Shown here one piece after another: positions 1 through 6,739 of a DNA stretch of 7,182 bases (positions are counted from its first letter, which is position 1; each line of letters starts with the position of its first letter). The notes beneath the pieces are model-generated. The model worked only from the letters and a program-made list of their open reading frames with translations. It ran no database searches and was not told where the DNA came from. The position numbers and the translations under genes were made by a program. Origin of the DNA: Candidatus Sericytochromatia bacterium. GTDB lineage: Bacteria > Cyanobacteriota > Sericytochromatia > UBA7694. The DNA is taken from contig CAJYHH010000394.1 of assembly GCA_913773825.1 (NCBI GenBank), positions 1 to 7,182 of the forward strand, read 5' to 3'.

Positions 1-1
1 C

Positions 2-403
2 ACGACTTTGCGCACCCGTGACAATAAAACCGTGATTCTGCCCAATTCTCACTTTAGCAGCCAGACGGTTGTCAATTTTACAACTCGCAACACCTTACGG
101 GTCGGCATGATCTTTAACATTGACTACCAAGACGATATTGCCAAAGCCAAAGCGATTTTATTGGCGATCATTCAAGCCAATCCGCGCGTGCTCAAAGATC
201 CAGCCCCCTTTGTGGGAGTACGCGGCATGAGTGAAAGCAGCGTTGATTTAGACGCCTTTGCCTGGGTTCATGTTCAGGACTATTGGAGCGTCAAAGCTGA
301 GATTATCGAAGCCGCCAAACCGGCTCTGGAAGCAGCAGGCATCAGCTTTCCGTTTCCGCAGCGCGACGTTTATCTGCATTCAGTGCCCCCCGAAAAAGCC
401 TGA
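2..403 (+). CDS. mscS: MscS-family mechanosensitive ion channel, C-terminal part (5' end outside window)
   Basis: This is the last 133 codons of a small-conductance mechanosensitive channel, an inner-membrane heptamer that opens under membrane tension to release solutes during osmotic downshock. The reading frame is open from base 2, so the gene begins outside the window. The part seen matches from memory the cytoplasmic end of E. coli MscS (286 aa): the end of the beta domain with the ILPNS motif (E. coli has IPNG) followed by VVNFTTR, then the alpha/beta domain with a conserved RVLKDPAP stretch, and finally the AGISFPFPQ-DV signature near the C-terminus. It stops only a few residues after that signature, as E. 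coli MscS does, so the C-terminus looks complete with no extra domain. The transmembrane helices, including pore helix TM3, cannot be seen. The downstream gene is convergent, so no operon link is implied. Family assignment is firm; the exact paralogue is not. Confidence 0.93.
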   Translation, partial: TTLRTRDNKTVILPNSHFSSQTVVNFTTRNTLRVGMIFNIDYQDDIAKAKAILLAIIQANPRVLKDPAPFVGVRGMSESSVDLDAFAWVHVQDYWSVKAEIIEAAKPALEAAGISFPFPQRDVYLHSVPPEKA

Positions 404-414
404 TTTCAAGCTTG

Positions 415-454
415 GCCTGAGCCTGTCCACCTTCACTTCAGGACAGGCCCTGGC
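415..454. terminator. Imperfect hairpin between convergent genes (candidate bidirectional terminator)
   Basis: A perfect 8-bp inverted repeat, GCCTGTCC (421-428) and GGACAGGC (441-448), encloses a 12-base loop. Allowing two mismatches, the stem extends out to 415 and 454. It lies between the stop of the channel gene (403) and the stop of the convergent large gene (469), where a shared terminator would be expected. Neither side shows a clear T-run, so Rho-independent termination is doubtful. It may instead act as an mRNA 3'-end stabiliser. Confidence 0.35.
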
Positions 455-468
455 AAGATGGGTTCTGA

Positions 469-3400
469 TCAGCTGTTAGTCAGCGTCAGGACTTGACCTT
501 TTTCCTGAATCAGCTGACCCTGGCTGTCGGTGCCGTAGATCTGATAACGAGATAAATAGCCTTCAGCATCCGCTTCGGGCGCATAGAGCACCAGCCCAGC
601 AGATTCAGGGCCTGGTTTGTAGTCCTGATAGAGCTTCATCGCTGGAGCATCAGGCTGATAAGGGTTGGTCATGTTACGCCAATAATCCCGTTTTTTGGCA
701 TCAGCTTCTAAATGTGTCAGATCAGCGGCATAGACTCCACCCCGATCAAGAGCATAGGTTTCAACCATAATCTCCAGACTGTGCATATTGTCTTTGATCT
801 GATTCAAGCGTGAGTTTTTATGCTCTTCAGCCAGCTCTGAGCCCAGTTTAAGCGCATGAGTCAAGAGCTGACGAGGTTTCAGCTTCTCAAAGTCAAGATC
901 CAGTATCATCTGGCTCTGGGTGCCTTCGGGCAGATTGCGAGACATACCAAACAAAGCATTCCAGGGTGCTAACCAGCCATCCACATTTTCAGAGATTTCT
1001 TTAAGCTCTTTGTCTTCTAGAGCCTCTTGGGGCAGATAAGCTTTAAACATCCGGGTACTGGCTTTGGGGTCCCAATAGAGCAGTGTTTTTGCATCCTGGC
1101 TGCCCGTATTTTCAATCCAGTGTTTAAGCCGATCAGGTGAGCCACCCCCCAAAGCCAGCTTGAGAATATCTGCATTAGGCGCCATCATCCAGAGCTGGCC
1201 TTTACGGGCAAAAGCAGGTGACAGCTGCATCAGGGGATCTTCACTCAAGGGTTTCTGATCCAGTGCCTGAGGCAAATCAGAGCGCAAGGTATCAAACGAA
1301 TTGCCCTCTTCAGACTGACGCATCACATAGAGTTCACCGTTAGGGGCATAACCATAGAGATTAAAACCTGTCGCCACAGGGCCTTCAGCCGTGGTCTGCA
1401 AACCAAGCGGCTCATAAAAGACCATCCCCGCCTGATTCGCTGTACCTTTAAATTCAGAATAGGGTTTAAGCGCCTGCTCGGTTGAGCTGGTGATGGGGTT
1501 AGTCAGATCACGCCAATAATTATTTTCTTTGGCCTCAGCGATTAAACGATTGAGATCACTTGGATAAGTCCCGCTAAAATCTACGCCATAGGTTTCTAAA
1601 ATGACATGCAGCGTCTGCATATTCGCCCTGACTAGCGAAGCCTGCGGATCAGGCCGATCTTTTAAAATCTCAGTCAACAAGGGTTTAAAATCAAAAGCAT
1701 AAATCGGGGTGCCGTTAAAAGTCTCAACCAGTTTAGGATAAACCGTATTGGGGTTTTCAGCACTTAAACTGGGCGTCAGCGCAACTTTGGGCAAATCTTG
1801 ACGGATCACTTCTGGCTGATGGCTGAGATTACTCAGCTGATACAAGCTCCCGTCAAAGTCATAGGCATACAGCCGATAGTTAACCGGGCCATCAGCTGTC
1901 TCGTCCGAAGCATTCTGAAGAGCTTCATAAAAGACCATGCCAGCTTGCTCAGCTGTGCCTTTAAAGTCTTTATAATCCGCAAAAGACAAGCCTAAACCAG
2001 TCTGGTGATTAATCGGATTTGTCAGCTCTTCCCAATCATCATGTTCCTCAGCATCAGCTAATAATTGCTGGATATCCGTTGGGTAAATCCCATCGGCATC
2101 CACAGCATAGGCTTCAACAACTCTTTTAAGCTGATAAAGATTGGCTTTAACCCCAACTGGCATCCCCATTTTATCTAAAGCATCCGGGCGAAAACGGAAT
2201 GTTTCCCGGGAGAGTTTATCAACGGTGTCTTCCTGGCCATCTTTAATGCCCAGATAAAGAATCATAGGCGGAATCCCGCCTGCTTTGCCGCCTTCAAACA
2301 GACCCAAGCCATAACGGCCATCCAAATAAGGCACAAAGTCGCGCTTATAATCAATATTAAAGACCTGCTCAAAAGCCGCTCCAATTTCTTCAGCGCCCAG
2401 ATCACTCAGCTCTTTTGGCAGATTAAACGGCAAGGGCCCTTTAAACAAAACATCCAGATGCTGACCCGCTGTCAAAAATACCGGATCAGCAGGCATATAC
2501 TGCAGCAGCGCCGTCAGCTCATGTTCGGGTTTGGCCTGAATCGCTTTTAAATAAGCGGCTTGATTGGCGCTTAATTGAGCCTGGTCAGGTGACGCAAAGC
2601 CTTTAGAGCTGATTTTATTGTCATCCAGCTCCAGTCCAATCCCGCCATAACTGCTCATTGCCAAAACATCTTGTAATAGTCTTGTCTCTTCACTGGCGGT
2701 CTGCTCAGCGTCAGAAGCGTCAAAGCCCGTCAGCTTCAGCAGTCTGGCTGTATCAAAATAGACCCAGGCCGCTTGCTGATCCATTTCTTTGCTAACCAGC
2801 CGAAACGGCTCCTGACCAGGCAACAGATGATAAGAGTCTTTATTCAGCAAAGCCTGGGCATAAATCATCTGCTTGATGAGAGCATCGTTATCGCCTAAGG
2901 TGCCAATCAGATTAGAGCCTGCAACCGCAAACTGTAAGTCACGAAAATCAAGTTGATCGGGATGAGGGCTTTTGAGAGTATAAACCGTCTGAGGGCCAAA
3001 ATTTGACTGAGTCAGCTGATACTTGCCTTTACGGGCTGCTAAAGCCCGCTGCAGACGGCTCACGAGTTCACGGGCCCGCTCGGGGTTGCGCAGATTCAGG
3101 CTAAACAAAACATGACCAGCTGTACCAGGATAAGGGCGATACGCCAGACTTAAGTGAGAGCCTAAATTGAGCAGACCATCATAGACCGGATCAAACTTTA
3201 AATCATCATGTAAAAACTCAAGTACCCGCTTAAGTTCAGCGGGCATGGCTTCTTCAAGCGTAAAGGTCTTGCCGTCTTCGCTGCCGATTTGCATCTTGAG
3301 ATCAATGGGCCCACCAGCCTGTAATTTTTCGCTGAGATGCTTCCAGCGCTCAGGGTCCAGGCTAAAGGTCAGGAGTGTCGGGGTGTCAGCAGGGAAAGCT

Positions 3401-3534
3401 AAAACCGTTTGTTCTAAGCTGGCAAAAGCTGGGGGTGTCAAAGTTGCGGCCAGCGAAGTATTCACCGTCAGGGCCAGACAAGCCGCCAGCAGAGGTTTAG
3501 AGAGGGTTCTGAAATAAGGTTTAGCGCGATGCAT
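469..3534 (-). CDS. Large secreted DUF3352-like protein with three GspG-like pilin-head modules (1021 aa, second gene of pair)
   Basis: Predicted exported protein of unknown function. Residues 1-38 form a Sec signal peptide: a basic start (HRAK, R9, K13), a hydrophobic run from L15, and likely cleavage after AFA, just before SLEQT. Residues 39-313 resemble a DUF3352 unit, with LLNLG-HLSLAYRP (near 120-134), AVAGSNLIGTLG (203-214) and AWVYFDTARLL (256-266). A second unit starts near 346, with FVPYLDGRYGLGLF (400-413) and ILYLGIKDG (425-433). It is interrupted by pilin-head-like modules at 462-567 and 635-738, then resumes with FARKGQLWMMAP (775-786) and LLYWDP (818-823). A third module, 913-1021, ends the protein. 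The ATG at 3534 is chosen because GGAAGGA lies six bases upstream, the signal peptide begins there and the upstream gene is then not overlapped; an in-frame ATG at 3600 would overlap it. It follows its paralogue by 37 bases and is probably co-transcribed. The coding call is certain, the DUF3352 link is from motif memory, and the function is unknown. Confidence 0.88.
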   Translation of the reverse strand: MHRAKPYFRTLSKPLLAACLALTVNTSLAATLTPPAFASLEQTVLAFPADTPTLLTFSLDPERWKHLSEKLQAGGPIDLKMQIGSEDGKTFTLEEAMPAELKRVLEFLHDDLKFDPVYDGLLNLGSHLSLAYRPYPGTAGHVLFSLNLRNPERARELVSRLQRALAARKGKYQLTQSNFGPQTVYTLKSPHPDQLDFRDLQFAVAGSNLIGTLGDNDALIKQMIYAQALLNKDSYHLLPGQEPFRLVSKEMDQQAAWVYFDTARLLKLTGFDASDAEQTASEETRLLQDVLAMSSYGGIGLELDDNKISSKGFASPDQAQLSANQAAYLKAIQAKPEHELTALLQYMPADPVFLTAGQHLDVLFKGPLPFNLPKELSDLGAEEIGAAFEQVFNIDYKRDFVPYLDGRYGLGLFEGGKAGGIPPMILYLGIKDGQEDTVDKLSRETFRFRPDALDKMGMPVGVKANLYQLKRVVEAYAVDADGIYPTDIQQLLADAEEHDDWEELTNPINHQTGLGLSFADYKDFKGTAEQAGMVFYEALQNASDETADGPVNYRLYAYDFDGSLYQLSNLSHQPEVIRQDLPKVALTPSLSAENPNTVYPKLVETFNGTPIYAFDFKPLLTEILKDRPDPQASLVRANMQTLHVILETYGVDFSGTYPSDLNRLIAEAKENNYWRDLTNPITSSTEQALKPYSEFKGTANQAGMVFYEPLGLQTTAEGPVATGFNLYGYAPNGELYVMRQSEEGNSFDTLRSDLPQALDQKPLSEDPLMQLSPAFARKGQLWMMAPNADILKLALGGGSPDRLKHWIENTGSQDAKTLLYWDPKASTRMFKAYLPQEALEDKELKEISENVDGWLAPWNALFGMSRNLPEGTQSQMILDLDFEKLKPRQLLTHALKLGSELAEEHKNSRLNQIKDNMHSLEIMVETYALDRGGVYAADLTHLEADAKKRDYWRNMTNPYQPDAPAMKLYQDYKPGPESAGLVLYAPEADAEGYLSRYQIYGTDSQGQLIQEKGQVLTLTNS
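472..798 (-). repeat. GspG-like pilin-head module 3 of the 1021-aa protein (C-terminal)
   Basis: Residues 913-1021. IKDNMHSLEIMVETYALD is followed by DRGGVYA (the usual proline is replaced by alanine), YWRNMTNP, a PGPESAGLVLYAP segment and the ending YQIYGTDSQGQLIQ. The last residues, LTLTNS, coincide with the protein's C-terminus, as in free-standing pilin-like proteins of this type. Confidence 0.72.
1321..1632 (-). repeat. GspG-like pilin-head module 2 of the 1021-aa protein
   Basis: Residues 635-738. The order is VRANMQTLHVILETYGVD, DFSGTYP, YWRDLTNP, SEFKGTANQAGMVFYEPLG and LYGYAPNGELYVM. The module begins about 18 residues after GTPIYAFDF and ends before the FARKGQLWMMAP strand, so it appears to fill a second loop of the same interrupted unit. 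Confidence 0.7.
1834..2151 (-). repeat. GspG-like pilin-head module 1 of the 1021-aa protein
   Basis: Residues 462-567. It opens with VKANLYQLKRVVEAYAVD, like the second half of a pilin N-terminal helix, followed by DADGIYP, then W-EELTNP, the segment FKGTAEQAGMVFYE and the closing YRLYAYDFDGSLYQL. It sits between the ILYLGIKDG strand and the GTPIYAFDF strand (608-616) of the second DUF3352-like unit. Confidence 0.7.
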
Positions 3535-3540
3535 GAAGTA

Positions 3541-3547
3541 TCCTTCC
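3541..3547 (-). promoter_or_regulatory. Ribosome binding site fixing the start of the 1021-aa gene
   Basis: On the minus strand the sequence reads GGAAGGA, then TACTTC (six bases), then ATG at 3534. This is a near-consensus Shine-Dalgarno sequence within the 37-base gap after the upstream gene's stop. It favours the ATG at 3534 over the in-frame ATG at 3600. Confidence 0.75.
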
Positions 3548-3571
3548 AGAATATTTAAAGAAAAAGTTTGT

Positions 3572-6500
3572 TTAATAATTGCTGAGGAAAAAGAGGCCAC
3601 TTTTGTCCTGAATCAGCTGTCCTTGTTCATCAGCGCCATAAATCTTGTAGCTGGTGATTTGGCCACTGCTATCGTAAACGGGTTCATAAAAGACTCTGCC
3701 AATAAAATCAGGCCCTGGCTGATAAGTCTGATAGTCAGACATACTTGGGCTTTCAGCATCAAAAGGATTGATAGTAACTCGCCAGTAATCCATCTTTTCA
3801 GCCGCTTGTTGCAGGTCGTCCAGATTTTCAGGGTAAACGCCCTCTGAGTCGACAGCATACGTTTCGACCAGCGTTTGCAGGGTGTGCATATTCGCTTTAA
3901 CTGAGCTGCGGCGTGCAAAATTCTGAGCCGTCTGCAGCTCATTTTCATAAGCCTCTCCCACTTTGACCCAATCCTGCAGACTGGCTTGATCTAAATCCAC
4001 GTCTAGTGCCAACTGGCTTTCTGTGCCTTTAGCCGGAACCTGATAAACCGTGCCAAACAAACTGCGCCAGGGTTTTAAAGCCTGCAGAATAGCAGCCATG
4101 ACTGGATCAGGCTTCTCTTGCTTATCCTTATTTTGGTCCTGAAATTGTTTAATCAGTGGGCTTAGCGATTCCAGATCTAAAAAGACCAACTGCTCAGGTT
4201 CAACAGACTTCTGAGGCGGCTGATTGAGCCAATTCTGTAACTTAGCTGGCTGATGACCGTCCAGCGCGGCTTTAAGTGAAGCCGGATCACTGGCCAGCAG
4301 CCAAAGCTGATCTTTGCGGGCAAACACCGGATCCACCCGCTTTAAGGGATGCTTGGGCTGGTCCAGATAAGCCTGGGCCTGAGGTAAATTTGAACGATTC
4401 ACAAACTTAAAGCCATCTTGATTAGCGAGGGCATAAAGTTTACCATCTGGCCCATATGCATAGACCACATAATCCGTAATCGCCTGTTGACCCGCTCTTT
4501 TGACAGGCTCATAAAACAGCATCCCAATTTGATCCGCTGTGCCTTTAAATTCAGAATATTCTGCCAGCAGCTTGTCAGTTAAACGGCCTGAATTTAAGGG
4601 GTCGCGAAACTCTTTCCAATAATCAGATTCTTGAGCAGCAGCCTTCAGCAGCTTCAGATTTTCAGGATAGATACCATCCTGATCAACGGCGAAAGTCTCA
4701 ATCATGGCTTGCAGAGCGTATAAATTAGACACAGCTGCAGAAGTCAGCGGATCGCGCTCTTGATCAATCAACGCCTGAAACAAGGTCTGCAGCGGAAGAC
4801 TATAAATCTCTAGCCCTTGATACGTTTCACGCAACTTAGGACGAATTGCCTGAGGGTCTTGCGTAACGGGCAGATCAGCCAGGGTTGGCAAGTCATCACG
4901 AACGCTTTCATAGCCATCATCATCCAGGCGATAAAGCTCACCAGATGCGTCGTAACCGTAGAGCCTGTAAGCATCATAACCTTTAACACCCTCTACTGCT
5001 TTTAACTCACCCAGCGGCTCGTAAAAAATCATGCCAATCTGATCCGCTGTGCCTTTAAACTCAGAATAATTGGCATAGGCAAAACCGTTTCCCTGACGGC
5101 CTGTGACCGGATTAGTCAGTTCTTGCCAAGAGCCTAGTTCCTCACTGTCAGCACGGAGTGCTTCAATACTCGGGGCATACAAACCTTCATCAGAGTCAGC
5201 AGCAAAGGATTCCACCATAATTTGGGCCCTATAAAGATTAGAGCGAGTAGAGGCTTTACTGGATGAACCCAAGAGTTTTTCCATTGCCTGAGGGCTAAAG
5301 TGAAACTGCTGCTGCATGAGTTTATCAAAAGCCTGTTCTTTGCCGTCTTTAAGTCCTAAATAAAACACGGCACTGGGTAAAACCTGCGGACCATCATTAA
5401 CAAAGACCCCAAAGCCATAACGCCCATCTAAAAGAGGCAATAGTTCAGTTTCATAGTTGAGATTAAACAGCTCTTTTAGATTTCTAGTGATCTGATCAGC
5501 ATTACTAAGCCCCAAGGATTCAGGCAGTCTAGGCCCTGTTTTGGGGTCAAGCGAAATATCCAGCCGCTGGCCCGCTGTAAAAAACACAGGCTGATTGGGA
5601 ACTTGCTGCAGAAGCGGCTTAAGGGCATGCACAGGTTTTGTTTGAAGTGACGCGAGTTGTTCACGCTGAGCGGGCTTTAAACTGGCCCAGTCTGGGACTT
5701 GAAAGCTTTTAAAGCGCAGGCCATCGGGATTTAAATCAAAGCCCACCCCCACACCGCGATTTAAGCTCAGAATCTCACCAATAAACTCAAGCTCTTCTCC
5801 CTCGGCTAATGTTTCGATGCCTGTGGCTTTAAGCCCGCGCAGGGTGTCGATATAGACCCAGGCCAGCTCTTTTTCTAAAGATTCCTTGACAGGTTTAAAC
5901 GTCGCCTGATTACCAATCCGAAAGTGAGAGCGTAAAGGTAAAACCTGATCCACATAGAGCATGTTTTTAAGCAGGCTATCCCCATTGCCTAAAGTGCCAA
6001 TCAGATTATTACCGCTGACCGCCAGCGTCAAATCCCGAAAGACTTCACCCTCAAGCAGGGTGGGGCTTTTAATCTGGTAAAGCTCATGGCCGCCAAAACT
6101 CTGTTTAATCATTTTGATGCCAGCTTGTTTAGCGGCTTCTGAACTGAGTCTGTTGAGCAGTTCACTGACGCGGGCGCCTGAACGCAAATTGAGACTAAAC
6201 AACAAATGGCCTTCACTCCCCGCTGCAGGGCGATAACCCACACTGAGATGGGTACCTAGATTGAGCAAGCCATCAAGCGCCGGATCAAACTTCAGATCGT
6301 CTGTAAAAAAGCGCTTAAGCTCATTTAGCTGCTCTTGCACCACTTGTTTATCCAGGCCAAACTCATCCAGGCTGATCAGCTGATCAACAGCGCCCAATTT
6401 AGACAGCGGATACTGCCAGCGCAGCAGATCCAGACTGCCCGTCAGCAGCACGGGGGTATCTTCGGGAATCGGCCCTAAAGTTTGCTCCAAACTGGCCCAT

Positions 6501-6589
6501 GCTGGAGTACTTAGACTTAAACTCAGGCTTGTTGCCAATACAAGTTTAAAAATTCGACCAGATAAACGGGTAACAGAGGGTTTGAGCAT
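3572..6589 (-). CDS. Large secreted DUF3352-like protein with three GspG-like pilin-head modules (1005 aa, first gene of pair)
   Basis: Paralogue of the downstream 1021-aa protein with the same domain order and no recognised function. Residues 1-32 are a clear Sec signal peptide (MLKPSVTRLSGRIFK, hydrophobic LVLATSLSLSLS, cleavage after AWA, then SLEQT as in the paralogue). The first DUF3352-like unit spans about 33-297: LLNLGTHLSVGYRP (107-120), LAVSGNNLIGTLG (189-201), LAWVYIDTLRGL (242-253). The second begins near 332 with PVFFTAGQ, then LLPLLDGRYGFGVF (383-396) and VFYLGLKDG (408-416). Pilin-head-like modules at 448-555 and 619-721 interrupt it. It resumes with FARKDQLWLLAS (756-767) and LVFLDLESL (801-809), and a third module occupies 897-1005. 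A charged linker rich in Q, K, D and E lies near 817-828. The ATG at 6589 has AAAGGTGG five bases upstream; the GTG at 6598 lies inside that site and is unlikely. An inverted repeat in the leader could hide the ribosome site. Coding is certain; family placement is probable. Confidence 0.88.
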   Translation of the reverse strand: MLKPSVTRLSGRIFKLVLATSLSLSLSTPAWASLEQTLGPIPEDTPVLLTGSLDLLRWQYPLSKLGAVDQLISLDEFGLDKQVVQEQLNELKRFFTDDLKFDPALDGLLNLGTHLSVGYRPAAGSEGHLLFSLNLRSGARVSELLNRLSSEAAKQAGIKMIKQSFGGHELYQIKSPTLLEGEVFRDLTLAVSGNNLIGTLGNGDSLLKNMLYVDQVLPLRSHFRIGNQATFKPVKESLEKELAWVYIDTLRGLKATGIETLAEGEELEFIGEILSLNRGVGVGFDLNPDGLRFKSFQVPDWASLKPAQREQLASLQTKPVHALKPLLQQVPNQPVFFTAGQRLDISLDPKTGPRLPESLGLSNADQITRNLKELFNLNYETELLPLLDGRYGFGVFVNDGPQVLPSAVFYLGLKDGKEQAFDKLMQQQFHFSPQAMEKLLGSSSKASTRSNLYRAQIMVESFAADSDEGLYAPSIEALRADSEELGSWQELTNPVTGRQGNGFAYANYSEFKGTADQIGMIFYEPLGELKAVEGVKGYDAYRLYGYDASGELYRLDDDGYESVRDDLPTLADLPVTQDPQAIRPKLRETYQGLEIYSLPLQTLFQALIDQERDPLTSAAVSNLYALQAMIETFAVDQDGIYPENLKLLKAAAQESDYWKEFRDPLNSGRLTDKLLAEYSEFKGTADQIGMLFYEPVKRAGQQAITDYVVYAYGPDGKLYALANQDGFKFVNRSNLPQAQAYLDQPKHPLKRVDPVFARKDQLWLLASDPASLKAALDGHQPAKLQNWLNQPPQKSVEPEQLVFLDLESLSPLIKQFQDQNKDKQEKPDPVMAAILQALKPWRSLFGTVYQVPAKGTESQLALDVDLDQASLQDWVKVGEAYENELQTAQNFARRSSVKANMHTLQTLVETYAVDSEGVYPENLDDLQQAAEKMDYWRVTINPFDAESPSMSDYQTYQPGPDFIGRVFYEPVYDSSGQITSYKIYGADEQGQLIQDKSGLFFLSNY
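3575..3901 (-). repeat. GspG-like pilin-head module 3 of the 1005-aa protein (C-terminal)
   Basis: Residues 897-1005. VKANMHTLQTLVETYAVD and SEGVYPENL are the most canonical pilin-like version in the window, followed by YWRVTINPF, a PGPDFIGRVFYEPV segment and YKIYGADEQGQLIQ, ending in FLSNY at the protein's C-terminus. It aligns better with module 3 of the paralogue than with modules 1 and 2 of its own protein. Confidence 0.75.
4427..4735 (-). repeat. GspG-like pilin-head module 2 of the 1005-aa protein
   Basis: Residues 619-721. AVSNLYALQAMIETFAVD is followed by DQDGIYP, YWKEFRDP, YSEFKGTADQIGMLFYEPV and YAYGPDGKLYAL. The DNA for TADQIGM and its surroundings shares a 20-base exact match (4530-4549) with module 1 of the same gene (5040-5059). 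Confidence 0.7.
4925..5248 (-). repeat. GspG-like pilin-head module 1 of the 1005-aa protein
   Basis: Residues 448-555. TRSNLYRAQIMVESFAAD is followed by DSDEGLYA, a one-residue-longer and proline-free version of the D-x-x-G-x-Y-P motif. WQELTNP, YSEFKGTADQIGMIFYEPLG and YRLYGYDASGELYRL follow. W-ELTNP and YRLY match module 1 of the paralogue specifically, so the two are positional equivalents. Confidence 0.68.
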
Positions 6590-6593
6590 GTAA

Positions 6594-6661
6594 GCCACCT
6601 TTCACAACCATTACAGGCAGGATAACATGGACAACCTGCTTAAGCTGTTTTGAAAGGTGGC
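6594..6661 (-). promoter_or_regulatory. Leader inverted repeat that could sequester the ribosome binding site
   Basis: GCCACCTTTCA at 6594-6604 is the exact reverse complement of TGAAAGGTGGC at 6651-6661. After one mismatch, AAC (6606-6608) and GTT (6647-6649) add three more pairs. In the minus-strand mRNA the upstream arm would pair with the arm holding AAAGGTGG, closing a loop of about 46 bases. Within the loop a further 5-bp stem is possible (GCAGG 6617-6621 with CCTGC 6635-6639). Pairing is seen in the sequence; a regulatory role is inferred. Confidence 0.45.
6595..6602 (-). promoter_or_regulatory. Ribosome binding site of the 1005-aa gene
   Basis: On the minus strand AAAGGTGG stands five bases before the ATG at 6589, making that ATG the preferred start. 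The site lies wholly inside one arm (6594-6604) of an 11-bp inverted repeat, so base pairing in the leader mRNA could block it. Confidence 0.7.
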
Positions 6662-6718
6662 GAGCAGCGCTAGATAGACTTAAAATGAATCCTTCAAACA
6701 ACAAAAAGATAATGAACA

Positions 6719-6739
6719 AAGCCCGCTGAGAGAGGGCTC
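6719..6739 (-). terminator. Weak Rho-independent terminator after the AT-hook/RHH gene
   Basis: On the minus strand AGCCC and GGGCT form a 5-bp GC-rich stem with a 9-base loop, beginning in the stop codon of the 68-aa gene. TTTGTTC follows, and a second T-rich run (CTTTTTG) lies a little further on. The stem is short, so termination may be partial and some transcription could continue into the large operon. Confidence 0.42.

Larger units (their letters stand above)
6590..6737 (-). other. Intergenic leader/promoter region of the large operon
   Basis: This stretch separates the 68-aa gene from the large operon and must carry the operon's promoter unless there is read-through. On the minus strand the only candidate boxes I see are TTGAAG and TATCTA with a short 15-base spacer, too poor to call a promoter. 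Downstream of it are the 11-bp inverted repeat and a five-codon minus-strand ATG frame at 6611-6628 encoding MLSCL. Confidence 0.4.

Noticed and set aside
3475..3534. Lipoprotein signal (LAAC at residues 16-19) in the 1021-aa protein
   Set aside because: The hydrophobic run begins only four residues before the cysteine and continues past it, which fits an ordinary Sec signal with cleavage at A-x-A. The paralogue has no cysteine there.
3535..3600. In-frame upstream ATG at 3600 for the 1021-aa gene, adding 22 residues
   Set aside because: It would overlap the end of the upstream gene, bury the signal peptide inside the protein and ignore the good GGAAGGA site before the ATG at 3534.
3533..3948. 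Open frames of about 100 codons on both strands within the large gene
   Set aside because: They lie inside a continuous 1005-codon gene with strong protein-level homology to its neighbour, and their translations show no domain features.
469..6589. The six modules as true pilins or fused pilin genes
   Set aside because: None has the glycine-glutamate prepilin cleavage site or the hydrophobic half-helix, and all lie within continuous frames behind a Sec signal peptide.
6590..6598. GTG at 6598 as start of the 1005-aa gene
   Set aside because: The GTG forms part of the AAAGGTGG ribosome site itself; the ATG at 6589 is correctly spaced from it.
6627..6653. Plus-strand eight-codon ORF (MDNLLKLF) after an AGGA site
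   Set aside because: Too short to support, antisense to the operon leader, and with no gene following it on that strand.
6594..6661. Small transposon-like (MITE) element with 11-bp terminal repeats
   Set aside because: No matching target-site duplication flanks the arms, and one arm serves as the ribosome site of the next gene.
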